From Batillaria attramentaria (Eukaryota; Mollusca; Gastropoda; Batillariidae), in the NCBI GenBank assembly GCA_018292915.2, contig JACVVK020000153.1, positions 1,000,001 to 1,064,000 on the forward strand: DNA of 64,000 nt. Direction: 5' to 3'. Positions 33,091 to 46,764 of this stretch are shown here, one piece after another; positions within the stretch are counted from its first letter, which is position 1, and each line of letters opens with the position of its first letter. A model generated the notes under the pieces. It saw only the letters and a program-made list of their open reading frames with translations, was not told the origin of the DNA and did not search any database. Both the position numbers and the translations under genes were made by a program.

Positions 33091-35614
33091 ATGATTGTTT
33101 CCACTACCACCATCCTGTCATCAGTTTTGACGGTTGTGCTTGGTTACGCAGTCGCGAAACTTGTCCCGTTCTTTTACAAACGCTGGCAATGGCGGCGAAG
33201 ACTGGACCCTCATTTCGTGCATTGGCCTATCAGTTGGATCACTGGCAGCCTTACACAAGTAAGTACTAAGTCTTGTTTTGTACTGTAAGCGAATCAGAGA
33301 ATGATATGTAGGCAAATGATTGTACAAAAATATTTTTTGTTGTTGTTTGTTTGTTCAGTGTTATTTTTAACACATCTCTTCCGGGTGCATTACATAGGCT
33401 GCGTAGTGAGCGCGGTTGTGTAAGAATGTTTTATGACTGTGTGTATGCAATGTGTGTATAATACGCATGTAATGTGTATGTAGTGCTCTAGCGCGGCTAT
33501 TGTAAGGCCCCCAGCAGGAGGTTGGGCACCAGAGAAATCCTCATTATTGTTATTTTGGGGGGGGGGGGGGGGTTTGGGGGTATAAAACATAAGTAGTCAT
33601 AAAAAACGTACCCCATGTTGCGATCCGATTGTTGACCCAAATGCCTATTTCCCATCTTCTTCTTATCAGTTGCTGATTCAACTCTTGATCGAGGCTCATT
33701 TTTAATTTGTCAGACATGTACAGTGCACTGTGCTACAAGAGACAAATTTGAACCGACTAGCAGTGTTTTCTCAAGTATGGGCATTTTGTGTAATCTTCAC
33801 ATAGTAGCTAAATATCTTTTTGTTTCTTTTGTGTTTTTTTCTTCCCCAGGTTGCTCTGGTGACCTATGTATTGACTTTGTCTTTGTGCAGTTTTCTTCAC
33901 TGGAAGATTTGTTTGGGAAGTCCCAGAAATTTGCTACAGAAGGTCACAAGGCGTACATGTGGTGGATAGGTCCACTACAATGCAACATCAGTTGCTTTCA
34001 CCCGGACACAGCTAAAGTTCTGCTACGATCTGCGGAACCAAAAGCAAGCGGTGGTGGTGGCTATAAATTCCTGAGACCCTGGATTGGTAAATTTATGCAG
34101 TTTCAAGACAGCTTCTGATACATGCAGCAGTGTAGTGCATGCAGAGCTCTACTAACACTTAAAGTCTCAGTCTCCGTAATGAGTTCTGAGGGAAAAAATG
34201 CTGCTAACGCCTGCTCTTAACTGGGCACAGCGCACGAAACACACATGCGCCACATCACAGTTGTTGAGCCCGGTATGTTTACTAACTTCAAAACTGAACA
34301 AAGGCAACTGTGCATAGTGATGTACAATCATGTACGTTGCAATACCATCCGGCGCTCATAGCGTTCGCACTGGCAAGCAGAGCTCGGAGGCAAGCCGTCT
34401 GGCCTCTGTAGCGCTTATCCGTAACGTCCTAAAGACATTTTTGTCCTTCGAAAAGGTCTGTAAACACTGAAGTCTGTTCAGGCGACAGTGCAATTGAGCA
34501 TCAGTACACTGTCCGCCATGTTTGCACGCTGAGTGACGTAGTACAGCCAGTCAGAATCTGTCGTGGAACCCACAGCCACAGCTAGGGCTATTGATCTTGA
34601 GTCTGCTACCAAATAATATCCTGTGCTCAGTGTGCAGAATGCTTCTGCATACATAGAAAAACATAGGTGCCAACCAGAGCTACCACAATGGTTTAATTCA
34701 GATGCTGTCCCGAGTGACTGATTCTGATGCATGGATTAAACGCATTTGATGAAAAGTTTTCACAGCATTGTTGTATGCCTGACAAACGTATTGGGACTTT
34801 AATTAAAATGGACCGTTTTGAGCATACAGATGCAGTTACAAGCACAACTGTTCCAAAGCAAAAACCTGTCATCTGTGAACCTTGTTAATTGGCACTGTTA
34901 GGTTAGTCCCTTTACACTGTGAGAAAAGCATCTGGTTTTGAAAGCTATTTGCTGATCTTGCTGGGGCTGTCGGTGGTCTAGTGGTTATGACTTAGTCACC
35001 AGTGTCGGGGGTTCTCTCCGGGTACTCTGGCTTCCTCCCCCCTCTGCTTTGAAAATGTTCAGCCCACAAAATTCAATAACAAATGCAATTCTAAAATTCC
35101 GAAACCTAAATTGCTGAGCTGGCCTTTTGCATCACGTGATTGTAATGTGTTCATGTCCAGTGTGTGAGAGAATTAGTGTGATTCATGTGAGTGTGCATGC
35201 TGGGTTTACCTACCAGCGCTTTGAGCCGAATATTTGGGATAAAGCACCTATGTTAATGCTCTTATTATTTTTATTATCTTGCCTCTTGGAATCTTTACAG
35301 GGGATGGCCTGCTGGTGTCAGAGGGCAAGAAATGGGAGAGGAACCGTCGTCTGCTTACACCAGGCTTCCATTTTGAGATCTTGCGCGGGTACATACCCAT
35401 TTACAACCGGGTGGTGGAAGTCCTTATGGTGAGAGTTTTTATCTATTCAGATAATAATAACAGAATATTTATAGCACCTAACCTTATCTAAGCTCTAGGC
35501 GGATAAAATACATATTTATTCATATTAAGATATAAAAAACACAAAAGACAGATAAAGCAAACACAAAACAGGTAAAACTTACAAAATGGATAAAAACTAA
35601 TTAAAAACTCATAT

Positions 35615-35678
<64 letters not shown>

Positions 35679-38180
35679 TCCCTGCGCACACACACACTGA
35701 CACCAGCAGAACGACAACATGGCACGGCTATGAGAGGGTGAAGAGATGGGTTTTCAGTCAGGACTTGAAGGTTTTCTTGTTTAAACTGTTTCTGAGAGGG
35801 AGTTGTAAGAGGGAGCTGATTCCAAGTAACAGGGGCCTGGTAATGGAAAGAGCGCTGACCGAATGATTTAGTTCTGCAGGAGGGAATCTGGAAAATGTAT
35901 AGGTGTCAGAGGATGAACGCAGCTCTCTGGAGGGAGTGTAGATGTGAAGGAGGTCAGAAAGGTATTGAGGACCAGTGCCGCTGACTGAAGTGAAGCAGAT
36001 TGATGAGACTTTGTAGCTGATTCTCTGTGGAATGGGAAGCCAGTGAAGACTAATTTTTGCAGTAGAGGGGTAATGTGGTCAGATCTTGAAGGTTTACAAA
36101 ATCGACGGGCAGCACTGTTCTGCACTTTCTGAACACGACCCAGCAGAGCCTTTGGTGCACCAGACAACAAGGAGTTACAATAATCAACTCTCGTTAGCAC
36201 CAGAGAATAAACGAGTGTTTTTGTGGATTCTAAGGGCAGAGTGGCAGACAGAGCCGATGCGTCGAAGTTCAAGGTAAGCTGTTCTGCAGACGTTGACATG
36301 TTGCTGCATGGACAGAGAACTCTCCAAGGTGACCCCGAGATTTCTGACACACGGGGAGAAGTTAATATGTGTGTTAAGATGGGTACATGCAGAACATCAG
36401 TGTCAGGGCTCAAGGCAAATTGCTCTCAACATAATAATGTGATAGGCTCCCACAGAGGGTCGCCCAGCCATTTGATAGAAAATTGCACACAAAAAAAATG
36501 GTTTCCATTTTGAGATCTTGCATGGTTACATACCCATTTACAACCGGGTGGTGGAGGTCCTTATGGTGAGAGTTTTTATCTGTTCAGATGGGTAGATGCA
36601 GGACATGTCAGGGCTCAAGGCAAATTGTTCTCAACATAATAATGTGATAAGCTTCCACAAAAAGGGGACAAAGTCGCCCAGCCATTTGTGAAAAAATTGC
36701 ACACACAAAAATGATGGTAAATCAAATTTTGCCACTTTGAGATTTTTTTCATATTTGGAACGAATACAATTCTGTGAACGTTTCAAGGCTGAATGTAGCA
36801 TAAAAACAAGTATATAATACAACTACGCCATATTGACTCCTGTGTCACACTACTAGCCATTTTCTCAACATGGCCGCTTTTCAAGAGCAAGTTTTTAACA
36901 AACAAATGTCAGGCGTACACCATGCTAGAGAAATAAGTTTTGTACCAAAAGAAAGCCTACATTCTGCACTTTTCAGCGATACCATCATGTAAAGTTTGAG
37001 GTATTTTGTTCCACTGGGAGCAAAGTTTACTTTGCCAACCAGCCTAGTGACCAGAGCTTGTCGACTGGCCTGCCCAGTTTATAACTATACCTACAAAGGG
37101 GCGCACTTATTGAGCAGTCTGGCAGATGCATGTGCACATGTTCATGCCACGCATTTGCGTAAACACTGCAGTATATTTTACACATGTGACACAAGACACT
37201 TTTATTTCCCTTCAGACTCATTTTGTTTATTTTGCAGGACAAATGTGAAAGACAGAGCCATGGAGAGGTCTATGTGGAGGTGGATAATCCTGTTCTTGTT
37301 GCAGCATTGGACAACATGTTACGCTGCACACTCAGCTACGAAGACAACATCCAAGAAAAAGGGTAAGGATGTCTTGCAATGCATAACTTCTGTCAGTTAC
37401 TACAGTACAGTTACAGCTCAGTTGGTACAGTTCGCCTGTTAGGAGGTGCAAATGTATACCGGTCATTTGGAGGGGGAGCAAATGTACACCAGCTGCATGG
37501 GACAGGGTGCATATATTTTACATCCTGGATTTGGGTCTCACGAGTTGAAGTCATGTGACCGCAAACTTCATTTTATGCTTTAAACAAAAGCATTAAGCGA
37601 TTGTAACCATCAGATGGTGATAGTGTATATGCGTGAGTAGTACCTGTCGTAATTTGTAAAACCATTTCGCTTTCTGGCAACGAGCTTTTCGATGAAAATA
37701 GCGGCATGGCAATATCACGAGAGCTGGCCAGATTGAAGGGCGGGATACAGTCGCCCTGCTGAGTAGAGGGGTAATGTGGTCAGATCTTGAAGTTTTACAA
37801 ACTCTGGAAAACATTGGCTCTCCCTGCATGTAACTGATATACATTTGCACCCCCTAGCAGGCAAACTATACCAGCTGAACGTTACTACTGCAGTTAGGAA
37901 TACATTTTTCAGATTTCCAGAAAATCAGTTTTTGCACGGTTGTTTATGTATGTATTTGTAGATTTGATTTTGTGTAAGTGATTTTTGCAGTGAACGACAA
38001 TGACAGTGTTACATGTCCTATTACCAGGAAAATTATATATATACTAAAAGCTCTCTTTAACGTTGAGAGTTGAAGAGGATGTTACAGTTATGTTGCGTTG
38101 TGCACAGGGGGAACCATCCATATCTCAAGGCTGTTAGGATACTGGGCCAGCTGCTCATCAAAAGGAGCCTGTGAGTATCT

Positions 38181-38255
<75 letters not shown>

Positions 38256-38934
38256 CAAAGTGAGTCTGTGTAATAGTTTTGCGTAGTCTGCCATCTGTCT
38301 GTCTGTCTGTGTCTGTCTGTCATCCGTCTATGTGTAACAGGCGTTATTATGCAGGAAGAATATGTTTTGTTTTTCTCCAGGAATCCCCTGCTGTACCCTG
38401 ACTTCATATACAGCCGAACCAAGGATGGAAAAGTGAATAAAGAGCTGTGCGATTATGTCCATGATTTTGCCATGCGTATCATCACTAGCCGCAAGCAAAA
38501 GCTGGTAGGTTTCGTTGCCAGCTTGGGACGAGATGTCTTGATAAAATTTGTTTCTTGGAAGTAAAATTGCTTTTCTTTAGCCAGGACAACTTACTGTCCA
38601 AAGCAGGCCACAGAGTCCGCAGAACGGAACCAGCAAACTGAAAATTACAAAGGAAAAGTTTTTCCTCACCTGCTAATTAATTCAATTACATGTACTTTGT
38701 GCCATCTACTATTTCTCTTGCAAACTCTTTCACACTAGCGACAGGTTCTAGAGAAGCAGCTCTTTCCTCATGTTTTCTGGAAAAAGGGCCTAAGTGCTTC
38801 TCAAATTCATGGTGCTTAAACCGTTCCCCTAGATTCTTCTGCATTTTATCTCTGGCATACATGTGAAATAATACGTCCGTCAGTCAGAAGACTATGTGTA
38901 GGACTTACACACTTGCACTTTTCAAATGACGTTG

Positions 38935-38997
<63 letters not shown>

Positions 38998-41900
38998 AAT
39001 GATAATAATAATGATAATAAGTACTTTCGTGGTGCCTCAGTAAGCTGTAACTTTTAACTCAGGCTGAGAAAGAAGATGACGACAAAGCAAACACAAAGCG
39101 ACACTTGGATTTCCTCGACATTCTTCTGACTGCGCGAGATGAAGAGGGTCATGGTCTGACAGACAGAGAGATTCGGGATGAGGTGGACACATTCATGTTT
39201 GCAGGTGAGAAAGCAGAAACTAGACGTATGACAGTACATGTATTCTATTCCGTGAAGTTTTGTTCCAGACCATGAGGTGCAACAGTAAGTGTTATAGCAG
39301 TAGAGCCATCGTGCTACCCTCCCCCCAGCACGTGGCTTTAATTTGAGAGAATTCACGTGTACCCCTGTGAGCTAACCTGGTCACGTGTGATCTACTCACC
39401 CCATACCCCACATGAACCCTTCAGTCTTCCCACGGCAGCCCCTCACCACAGCTCCCGTCTTTGCTCACTACGGCGTTCATTTTTATAATATTTTATTCAC
39501 TGTAAGGCACTGACAGCTTGGCCATCATGGAAAGGCACCCTTATAAATGTCATCAGTATTTTTATTATTTCTGGGCAGAATATTTTGTCGACGGTCGTGT
39601 AGTATAATGCCAGGTTGCACTGACCGCTGTCTCTCTTTAAATTAAAAAATAGTACATCAGTATTTTTATTATTTCTGCCATTCTGGGCAGAATATTTTGT
39701 CGACGGTCGTGTAGTCTAATGCCAGGTTGCACTGACCGCTGTCTCTCTTCAAATTAAAAAAATAGTACATGCAGATCAAGTATCTAAAAAGTTTGTTTCC
39801 AGGCTGGCTTCCTTCTTTGTGATTAGGTCATGATACTACATCCACGACCCTCGGTTGGTGTCTGTATGCACTTGGCAGTTACCCAGACATACAGCAGCGT
39901 GTGTATGAGGATGTGCACAAGGTGATGGGGGACCGCACTGAAGTCACATGGTGAGTTGGCTGTTCATAGTGCGTAGAGGTCATGTGATAGATTATTTCGA
40001 GTGTGTATAGGCACACTCACTAAACACGTGATCAAAAAAAAAAAAAAAAAAAAGTTGCCTTTTCTGTAAAACCTAGCGATGTGGAGCTGAGTCTAGCCTT
40101 ACATGGAGACTATCAACTCTGTTTCAGCACTCCTGCAGTGGCTCCACCCCCATCCCTCCCCCCTCCTTTCCAGCTCAGCCCAGCCCACCCTTTCCCATCC
40201 TGTCAAATAAAAAATAAATAAATAAACCCCACTCAATGTGTTTGTGTGTGTGTGTATGTGTGTGTGTGAATAGATTTGCTGTTATAGATGTGATATTTGC
40301 AAGTTAATTATTATTTTTGGGTTTGTTTGTTTTTAAGTTCTGTACATGCCAAACCAATTTTATGTTGTTTTTTACTGGCTTAGAATCTTCATTTTTCATT
40401 CTTGTTTTGTTTCAAGCTGTGAGTCCGAAGACAGTTTTCCTTCTTATACCTATTATTTAATGGACAATAAAGTGTTTTTGAATTTGAATCCTCAAACTTG
40501 TTCACACTCAAGCAGTTTGAGAGAGATACCCCCCCCCCCCCAAAAAAAAAAAAAAAAAAATGAACCAGACATTTTTACACCACCTGCTCTACATGAATGC
40601 TGTCAGGGCAATGATGAAAGAGTTAACAAACGTAGCATGTAATGGTAAAAATAAATTGAGTTTTACAGTAAAATTTCTTTCTCCTAGGTACGTACATGAT
40701 ACTGTGGAGGTAAAGGGGGAATCTCCTAGTATCATGTCATCTGGTATATCTGTAGGAGAAAATTATTTTTACAGTAGAATGTCTTTCTCCTAGGTACTTA
40801 CCAGATGGCATTATATCATAGGAGATTCCCCCTTTACCCCCATAGTATCATGTCATCTGGTATATATACGTAGGAGATAAGCCTGTGCATGTTCAACACT
40901 TGTTTTCTGATAAACTGATAATTTCAGGGAGGACTTGAGTGGTTTTCAGTACCTGCCATTGTTCATCCGGGAGACAATGCGCCGGTACACACCTGTGCCG
41001 GGAATCAGTCGAGAAGTGTCATCGCCACTTTCTCTCGATGGCGTGGACATCCCAAAGGGTGTGGTGACTGATGTCCCACTCTACCAGCTGCACAACAACC
41101 CCCATGTCTGGAAGGAACCTGAGGTGAGAATCAGCTCTGACTTCATCTTTCATTGTTATTTCGTCATCTCACGTACAGCTGTCGTCATTGGTGGCTCTAG
41201 TCAGATCTGTGAAGCCAGGGCAAAATGTTGTTCTGTGTATTGTCAGTGCTGTTCCGTAGAAATTTTCTTTGGCCTGGATGAACAACTTTCAGTTTCTAGC
41301 AGGGAAGAAAATGATAATTTTCCAAATTTGGAGTGTGGCTGGCAATATGGTCCAGTACTTGAAACAGCCACGCACACTGTGATGTCATCAGAATGGGTGA
41401 ACCTGGGAAAGTTGACAACAGCATTTGTTTTGTTGCAAAGCTGGATGACAGATAGGATTCAGAATAATTGCTATCAACTTTTCACTCAGAATTTGGTTTT
41501 ATTGTTCCTAAGCCAAAGGGCACGAAAGGAAAGTTTATTGTCCAGGGCCATACAGGCCTGTGCTGTTGAATTTATTGCCAAACTGATTCCATGGTGGTGA
41601 ATGTGTGTTTCTGTCCCAGAAATTCTGCCCAGAGAGGTTTGAGAAGAGCGTGTTTGCTGACAGAGACCCTTATATCTATGTGCCTTTCTCTGCTGGACCA
41701 CGGTGCGTCTATGGTTACAAAATAGCTTCTGATGGTCTGCTTTTAAAAGCATTTATGCAGTGTATGTGTCAGAATATTCACTTAATTTTGTGAAACCTGT
41801 GTATGTTTTTTAGAAAAAGAACAGCACTGTCCATGGTGATACAGTGATGTGTACTTAATGTTTGACTAGCAAAAAGGTGACTTTGAAATATAAATTTTAA

Positions 41901-43367
41901 AAAAAGGTCAGTGCCGTATACACATTCCAGTATGATTCATCTGTTTTCTTTTATTTTTGCAGGAACTGCATCGGGCAAAACTTCGCCATGAATGAGATCA
42001 AAACAATGGTTGCTCGTATTGTCCACAGGTTAGTCTTGATGCAGCTAACCACCACATTTTCAGACAGTTGCACATGAGCTTGCTGGTTGAACATTTGCAT
42101 CTATGTGAATGAATATTGTCACTATAACTGGAGCAAATGATTCAGTTTCAGAACAAGTACAGTAAGTAAACATTAGCCGAATCATGCAGGTTACTGTTGT
42201 GTCCACAAAATGTGACCAAGGACATTCGAATGCTCATTTCACATGAGTTTACATGAGTTTATGAAGAAACGATGTCAGTAGCCACAGACGTGACCACAGT
42301 AGAAAACCAGTTTCACTGTAAGGGAGTGGGGTACTGAAGGTGTAGTGTAAGATACTAAGAAACAGACTGTTTACGTGGTGAATGTTTGAAGAGCCCGCCG
42401 TGTTACCGAGGAATACGGGGACTGTCAGGCACACACTCTTCACGTAGCTAGTTCTTGTATTGACTGCGGAAGAAGTCTCATTCACTCACAAAAAGACTTG
42501 TGAACATGATTGTAGAAAAGTTATAGCTGTCTGGAGTTTATTACAGCACGTCCCTTGCATCACACTGCATGCTCAAGCTTCGCACATGAGCTGCTCTCAC
42601 GCACACACCCTTGCAACAGAGCCTTTATATATACAGTCTCATAGCGTTCTAGCACATTCTAGACTGACCTATCATGAAGGAACCAATCAAAAATCAGAAC
42701 GTAAATCATCTCATTACTTTTTTAAAACTGAGAAGAATCCAGTTTATCGAGCACCCACCCGTTGAATCTAGGCGCGTTATATAACTCCTTTTAATCGTAA
42801 ACAACAACTGACAAAGTGATTTGCACGAAATTTCCGGGAGACTCAGACCTTGACCCTAAACGTGTACCGCCTCCTGTGGCAAGATTAGCTACAGTCAAAA
42901 CAAGGTCGCCACTTCTAGAATTTTCATGAAAAACAGTAGAAACTTCTGGAACACGGAGAACAGATCTACATTATTAAATCACAATGAAACGATATGGACT
43001 AAACGTGAGGTACGGTAAGCTCAGTCTCTGTCTCACTCAACCTTAAAAGAAAAAAAACAAACCAACACAGCTATTGTCTGTCAACACAATACACTACACA
43101 AACAAAACACACAGCCACACTCGTAACACAGCCGTATTCTTAATCCGAACTTCAGCCATTCTGTAAGCACATGAAGCAGTGCAGGAAAATCTCCCAGCAG
43201 GGTGTTCTGGCCAGAAAACAGTTTCAAGTCCTCACATTCGACATATATTGTTTTGTTGCAGGTTTCAGCTCGAGGCTGACCCCTCCATCGACCCTCACCC
43301 TTACCCAGACGTGACCCTGAGAGCCAAAAATGGAATCCACATCAAATTCACTCGACGTTCCCAGTGA
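33091..43367 (+). CDS. Cytochrome P450 family 4 (CYP4F/V-like), copy B
   Basis: Twelve exons match copy A one for one and encode 506 residues: 33091-33258, 33891-34086, 35301-35428, 37238-37362, 38108-38170, 38381-38504, 39063-39204, 39827-39950, 40928-41123, 41620-41702, 41963-42028 and 43262-43367. By eye it differs from A at about 24 residues (about 95 percent identity). Changes cluster in exon 2 (7), exon 4 (4) and exon 9 (4, including PVPM to PVPG before the ISREV strand), regions that shape the P450 active site. Exons 6, 8 and 11 are unchanged in protein. All core motifs are intact ([41 protein letters not shown]), and the Ala replacing the CYP4 haem-linking Glu is shared. Exon 11 uses a GTTAGT donor. 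It appears to be a functional paralogue. Confidence 0.92.
34965..35275 (+). mobile_element. tRNA-derived SINE with internal deletion, P450 B intron 2
   Basis: The head GTCGGTGGTCTAGTGGTTAT jumps to the GGGGGTTCTCTCCGGGTACT body, so the B-box part is lost. The tail CCAGTGTGTGAGAGAATTAG through TTTGGGATAAAGCACCTATG is retained. The remnant in copy A is at 18866. Confidence 0.7.
35457..36385 (-). mobile_element. L2/CR1-like LINE 3' fragment in P450 B intron 3
   Basis: The minus strand encodes the end of a reverse transcriptase: [20 protein letters not shown], then [14 protein letters not shown] and, after a frameshift, [20 protein letters not shown] in another frame. The order VDYCNSLL...[14 protein letters not shown] is diagnostic for L2/CR1/Rex-type LINEs. 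Toward the 3' end (low coordinates) are a (CA)n run at 35615-35677 and an A/T-rich tail. Copy A has no LINE here. A scrap of it (GTAGAGGGGTAATGTGGTCA) recurs at 37765. Confidence 0.8.
36502..36565 (+). pseudogene. Partial duplicate of P450 exon 3
   Basis: The last 64 bp of exon 3 ([21 protein letters not shown]) are repeated about 1.1 kb downstream with a good GTGAGA donor but no acceptor, as the A-rich GCACACAAAAAAAATGG joins directly. The next 100 bp repeat the intron start. In this copy the residue is His-Gly as in P450 A, not Arg-Gly as in the genuine exon 3 of B. Confidence 0.8.
40675..40879. mobile_element. Tandem fold-back element in P450 B intron 8
   Basis: This is the counterpart of 24131-24338, with the same arms and a few small differences, including a shorter TATATCT loop. 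Confidence 0.65.
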
Positions 43368-46300
43368 TCGAGCTTTTCTCCTTTTTCTTTTCTTTTAGCT
43401 CTCAGTTTGCCCAGTGAATTTCTACAGATCAGCATTGATGGGTGTGCGAAGTCTTTGCACTAGTGGTACAAACAACGAAATGTATGGAGCAGTGGCACAG
43501 TACTTACTGGTAAATAATGCCTGAGCTCATCATCCAAGGTGTGATGGGGATAGAGGGCGTTGCATGGGTGGGAACTTTCAACTTTTCCTGTTTTTGATCT
43601 TTGCCACAATGTGTGCATGATTTAAAGCGTTCGGACTAAACTATTGGATGAGCACAGACTGTATAACATTGGGGGGGGGGGGGGGGATCGTCAGCAGGGT
43701 TAAAGTTTGTAGACCTTTTCCCTGCACCCTCACCCACATTACCGATCACTCTTGTGGTGAACAGGGGGAGGACCCCCCTTGGTGTATTCCGTGCCATGAG
43801 CCATTTTCTGTTGATCATTTTGTAATTTCACGTACGGATCTGGCAGAGATCCATGACAAGCATTACTGTGCTTCATCACTGAAGGTCTTCTTCAGGGACG
43901 TTCCCCCCCCCCCCCCCCCGACAGCATCCTCAGTTTCTTGAGAGAGTCAAACTTATTTTATAAAATCTAATCATTGTTAACACTACAGACACTCCTTGAT
44001 GAAACTTCTTTACTGTGAAGCTGTTAAAATCTTGGACTTGAATCGATAAAAGTTATGTCATCTCATTTAAACCAGCTAGATTTTTAATATATATATATAT
44101 TTACATCATGTGTTAAGTACTACCCTTTTCCGTTTTAATGACTTGGCATAGAAAGATTTTGCTTAGCTGCGAATTAGTCTTTGTTGCTTGCGCAGTGTTA
44201 AGCCCTAAATAACGAACTTGTGGTGATTGAGACGTTAAACCTAACACCCACTCAACCCTTTCCCCAGCATCAGCCGTTCTTATCGAGTCTATACAGCTGG
44301 TTGTAAGTTGTACACATCTGACAGGTTGTGTACACAGATGTACAGGGTCATCCATGCATGGTTTTATTGTTGTGTTTTGTTGTTGACATGCTGTTTACCC
44401 AGCACGACCACCCTTCGTGAGACTAACTTAAAGGAGTAGAAGTTGTGCACTTCTTTTTTTTTTTTGTAGGAAATGCACTAGGTATTTGCCAGGGCTCCAG
44501 AAGGAGGAAAAGTGGCTAGCATTTGGTGATGAAGTGGCAAAGACACAAACAGGCATCTGCAAAGTATATACAGTATTATGCTAGGGGTGTCCGGGGGCAT
44601 GTTCCCCCGGATTTTTAAAATTTTTTTATTTTAATCAGACTGAAATCTGTGCAGTTTAATTGCTTACGAGGAGAAAACACGTTTTTTGGTTTTTTTTAAG
44701 GAAAATAATTTTTAGAATTAGACTAGTTAGTGCGTTTTTGCATGATTTTGAGTGATTCAGAGGAGGAAATGCACTTCTGGGGTTGTAGGTTGGGTTGGGT
44801 TTTAGCCAAAGGTGGAAGTCCACCAAGAGGGGAAAGATTTTAAGCCCTTATTTGCTTTAATTTGTATTTTGGATTTGGTCATACACAAGAAATAGGCATC
44901 GCTTTTATGATTAATTTTTTTTATTTTTCCGCCTTAGTTGCTCATTTTTTTGCTCACGCGCGTTTTTATGTATGCACTTTTTTACCACTTTTTGAAAAAT
45001 CACTGCCTACTGGCTTGAAAAAAAATGGCAAGCAGTTGTGATTCTCTTGCATGTAATAAAAGATCTCCCATGTAAGTTCATCAAACAGTGTTTCTTTTAT
45101 TACTTGAATTTTTGTTGTTTTCTTTGTTTTCAGTTGTGATTTTTCGTAGTGGAGGTAGTCTTCATTGTAAATGTGAAACCAGATTGTTACTGTATTGTTG
45201 CAAAAAGCGTAAAAAAGCGATTTTTTTTCCTTGAAAAAGTTATAGATGCAGCATTGTAGGTACAGTATTAAAACTGGTAATTTTGTTGGTGGATTTTGAA
45301 ACGAGATTTGAATGTTCTTGTCACTTGCTCAAATTTGCAATACAAGTTTGCTATACACCCATTGTAAAGTTTGTACAAGATGTGCCTGGTTCTTCATTTT
45401 CTTTGAAAAGTGTCCAATAAGTGCAAGCATGATTTTTTTTTCTCCCAATGAAAAATAAACGCATTATACAACTGTAGTGCATTCTAAAACTGGTCATTTT
45501 GTTGTGCGTTGTGAAACCAAAGCTGAATCTTCTTGTCACTTGCTCAAGTTTGCAAAGCAGCCTTAGTGTCATTCTTCATTTGCTTTATACTGATCCAATA
45601 TATACAATGCAAAACTTGACAAGACTGTGACTTGCAAATACACGAATGTTGACTTTTAATGTGTCACCAGAGATTAACGCATACAGCTAATGAACACAGT
45701 AATTTATTATTATCTAGAAGTAGACACACTTGTTACAAACAAACATGTACAAACTTCTGCACATTTACAGAACATGGTTTTTATCTCAAGATAGAAAGCT
45801 TTGTAGCAGTCTGTCAGCTTAAATTTGCACATATCCTTTTCAGTCTCTTGTCAATATCCAAGAAAACTTTGAAAAGAAAAAATAGTGGATTTCATTCCTA
45901 GTCATCACAAGAAACAATAATGCTGCCAGCTACATGGGAAAAAAAGAAAGTAAATGAGACATGGCTTTCACAAAGAGTAAATACATACATTAAGGATGTT
46001 TCACACATTCTGCTACCATCACGAAACCCTGATACTTTGTAGAATTCTCCCTGTTAAAAATGTACATGTACTGTACTACAAACAGCCTAGCCCCCATAAA
46101 AAAAATACAAAATAATTTGATTTTATTAACACTAATATATAACTTTGAATTGGCTATCACAATATTTTGACACACTTGCTAAGTTCCCAGTAAGTATGAC
46201 AATACTTGCATGATTCTCAAGAATAGAAAAATATCATGAACAAGCAGCAGGGGTTAAATATGAGCCGTATAAATCACTGGAATTATATTTACAATGGTCT

Positions 46301-46764
46301 ATGTATCAAAGGTAGAAAGTCTGAAAGACAATATTTTCAATAAAACTGGAATGGTCTACTTACTATGTCTGTGCCCACTGCATAAATCTTTGCGAAATTG
46401 GATGGTCATGTACGTGGCGCTAGAAATGGCTGTACAGACCTGCTCAGGCCAAACTCAAGATGCAGATAAGAATTCCTGTTGGTAAATATGGCATCTAACG
46501 TGGAGACTAGTAATTTTTTTAGCTGTGATCAAGCACATGACACTGGTTAAACAATAATCATGAGAGAAACCCAAGATTGAGACATGTAGGCACAGTTGTA
46601 ATAAGAATAAGGTACAGTAACACTAACAATAATGGCTGGGCTACACTGACAACACTCTATAAGTTACATGCATCACCGGGTCTACTATAATATGCATCAT
46701 ACCCATGGCTCTGCAATGATATGTATCACACAATGAGAAAACAAAATCATTTCAGATAAGATTA
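43368..46764. other. 3' flank of P450 copy B, up to the NDH-2 3' end
   Basis: It is colinear with 27333-30356 as far as 46374. A G run lies at 43670-43686 and a C run at 43902-43918. The dispersed repeat seen at 28455 recurs at 44485-44870. No gene was recognised. The last 390 bp, after the end of homology, precede the convergent NDH-2 stop codon. Confidence 0.6.

Larger units (their letters stand above)
30357..46374. repeat. Segmental duplication, unit 2 (phosphatase scrap plus P450 copy B)
   Basis: The unit restarts with the sequence of about 12001-12455 at 30357, jumps to phosphatase exon 1 (30863-31035), carries about 1.5 kb of unrelated sequence, then rejoins unit 1 at about 32600 (equivalent to 16345). 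It stays colinear to 46374, where ACTTACTATGTCTGTGCC leaves the homology. Confidence 0.85.

Noticed and set aside
36086..36513. Plus-strand open frames inside P450 B intron 3
   Set aside because: They are antisense to a LINE reverse transcriptase fragment.
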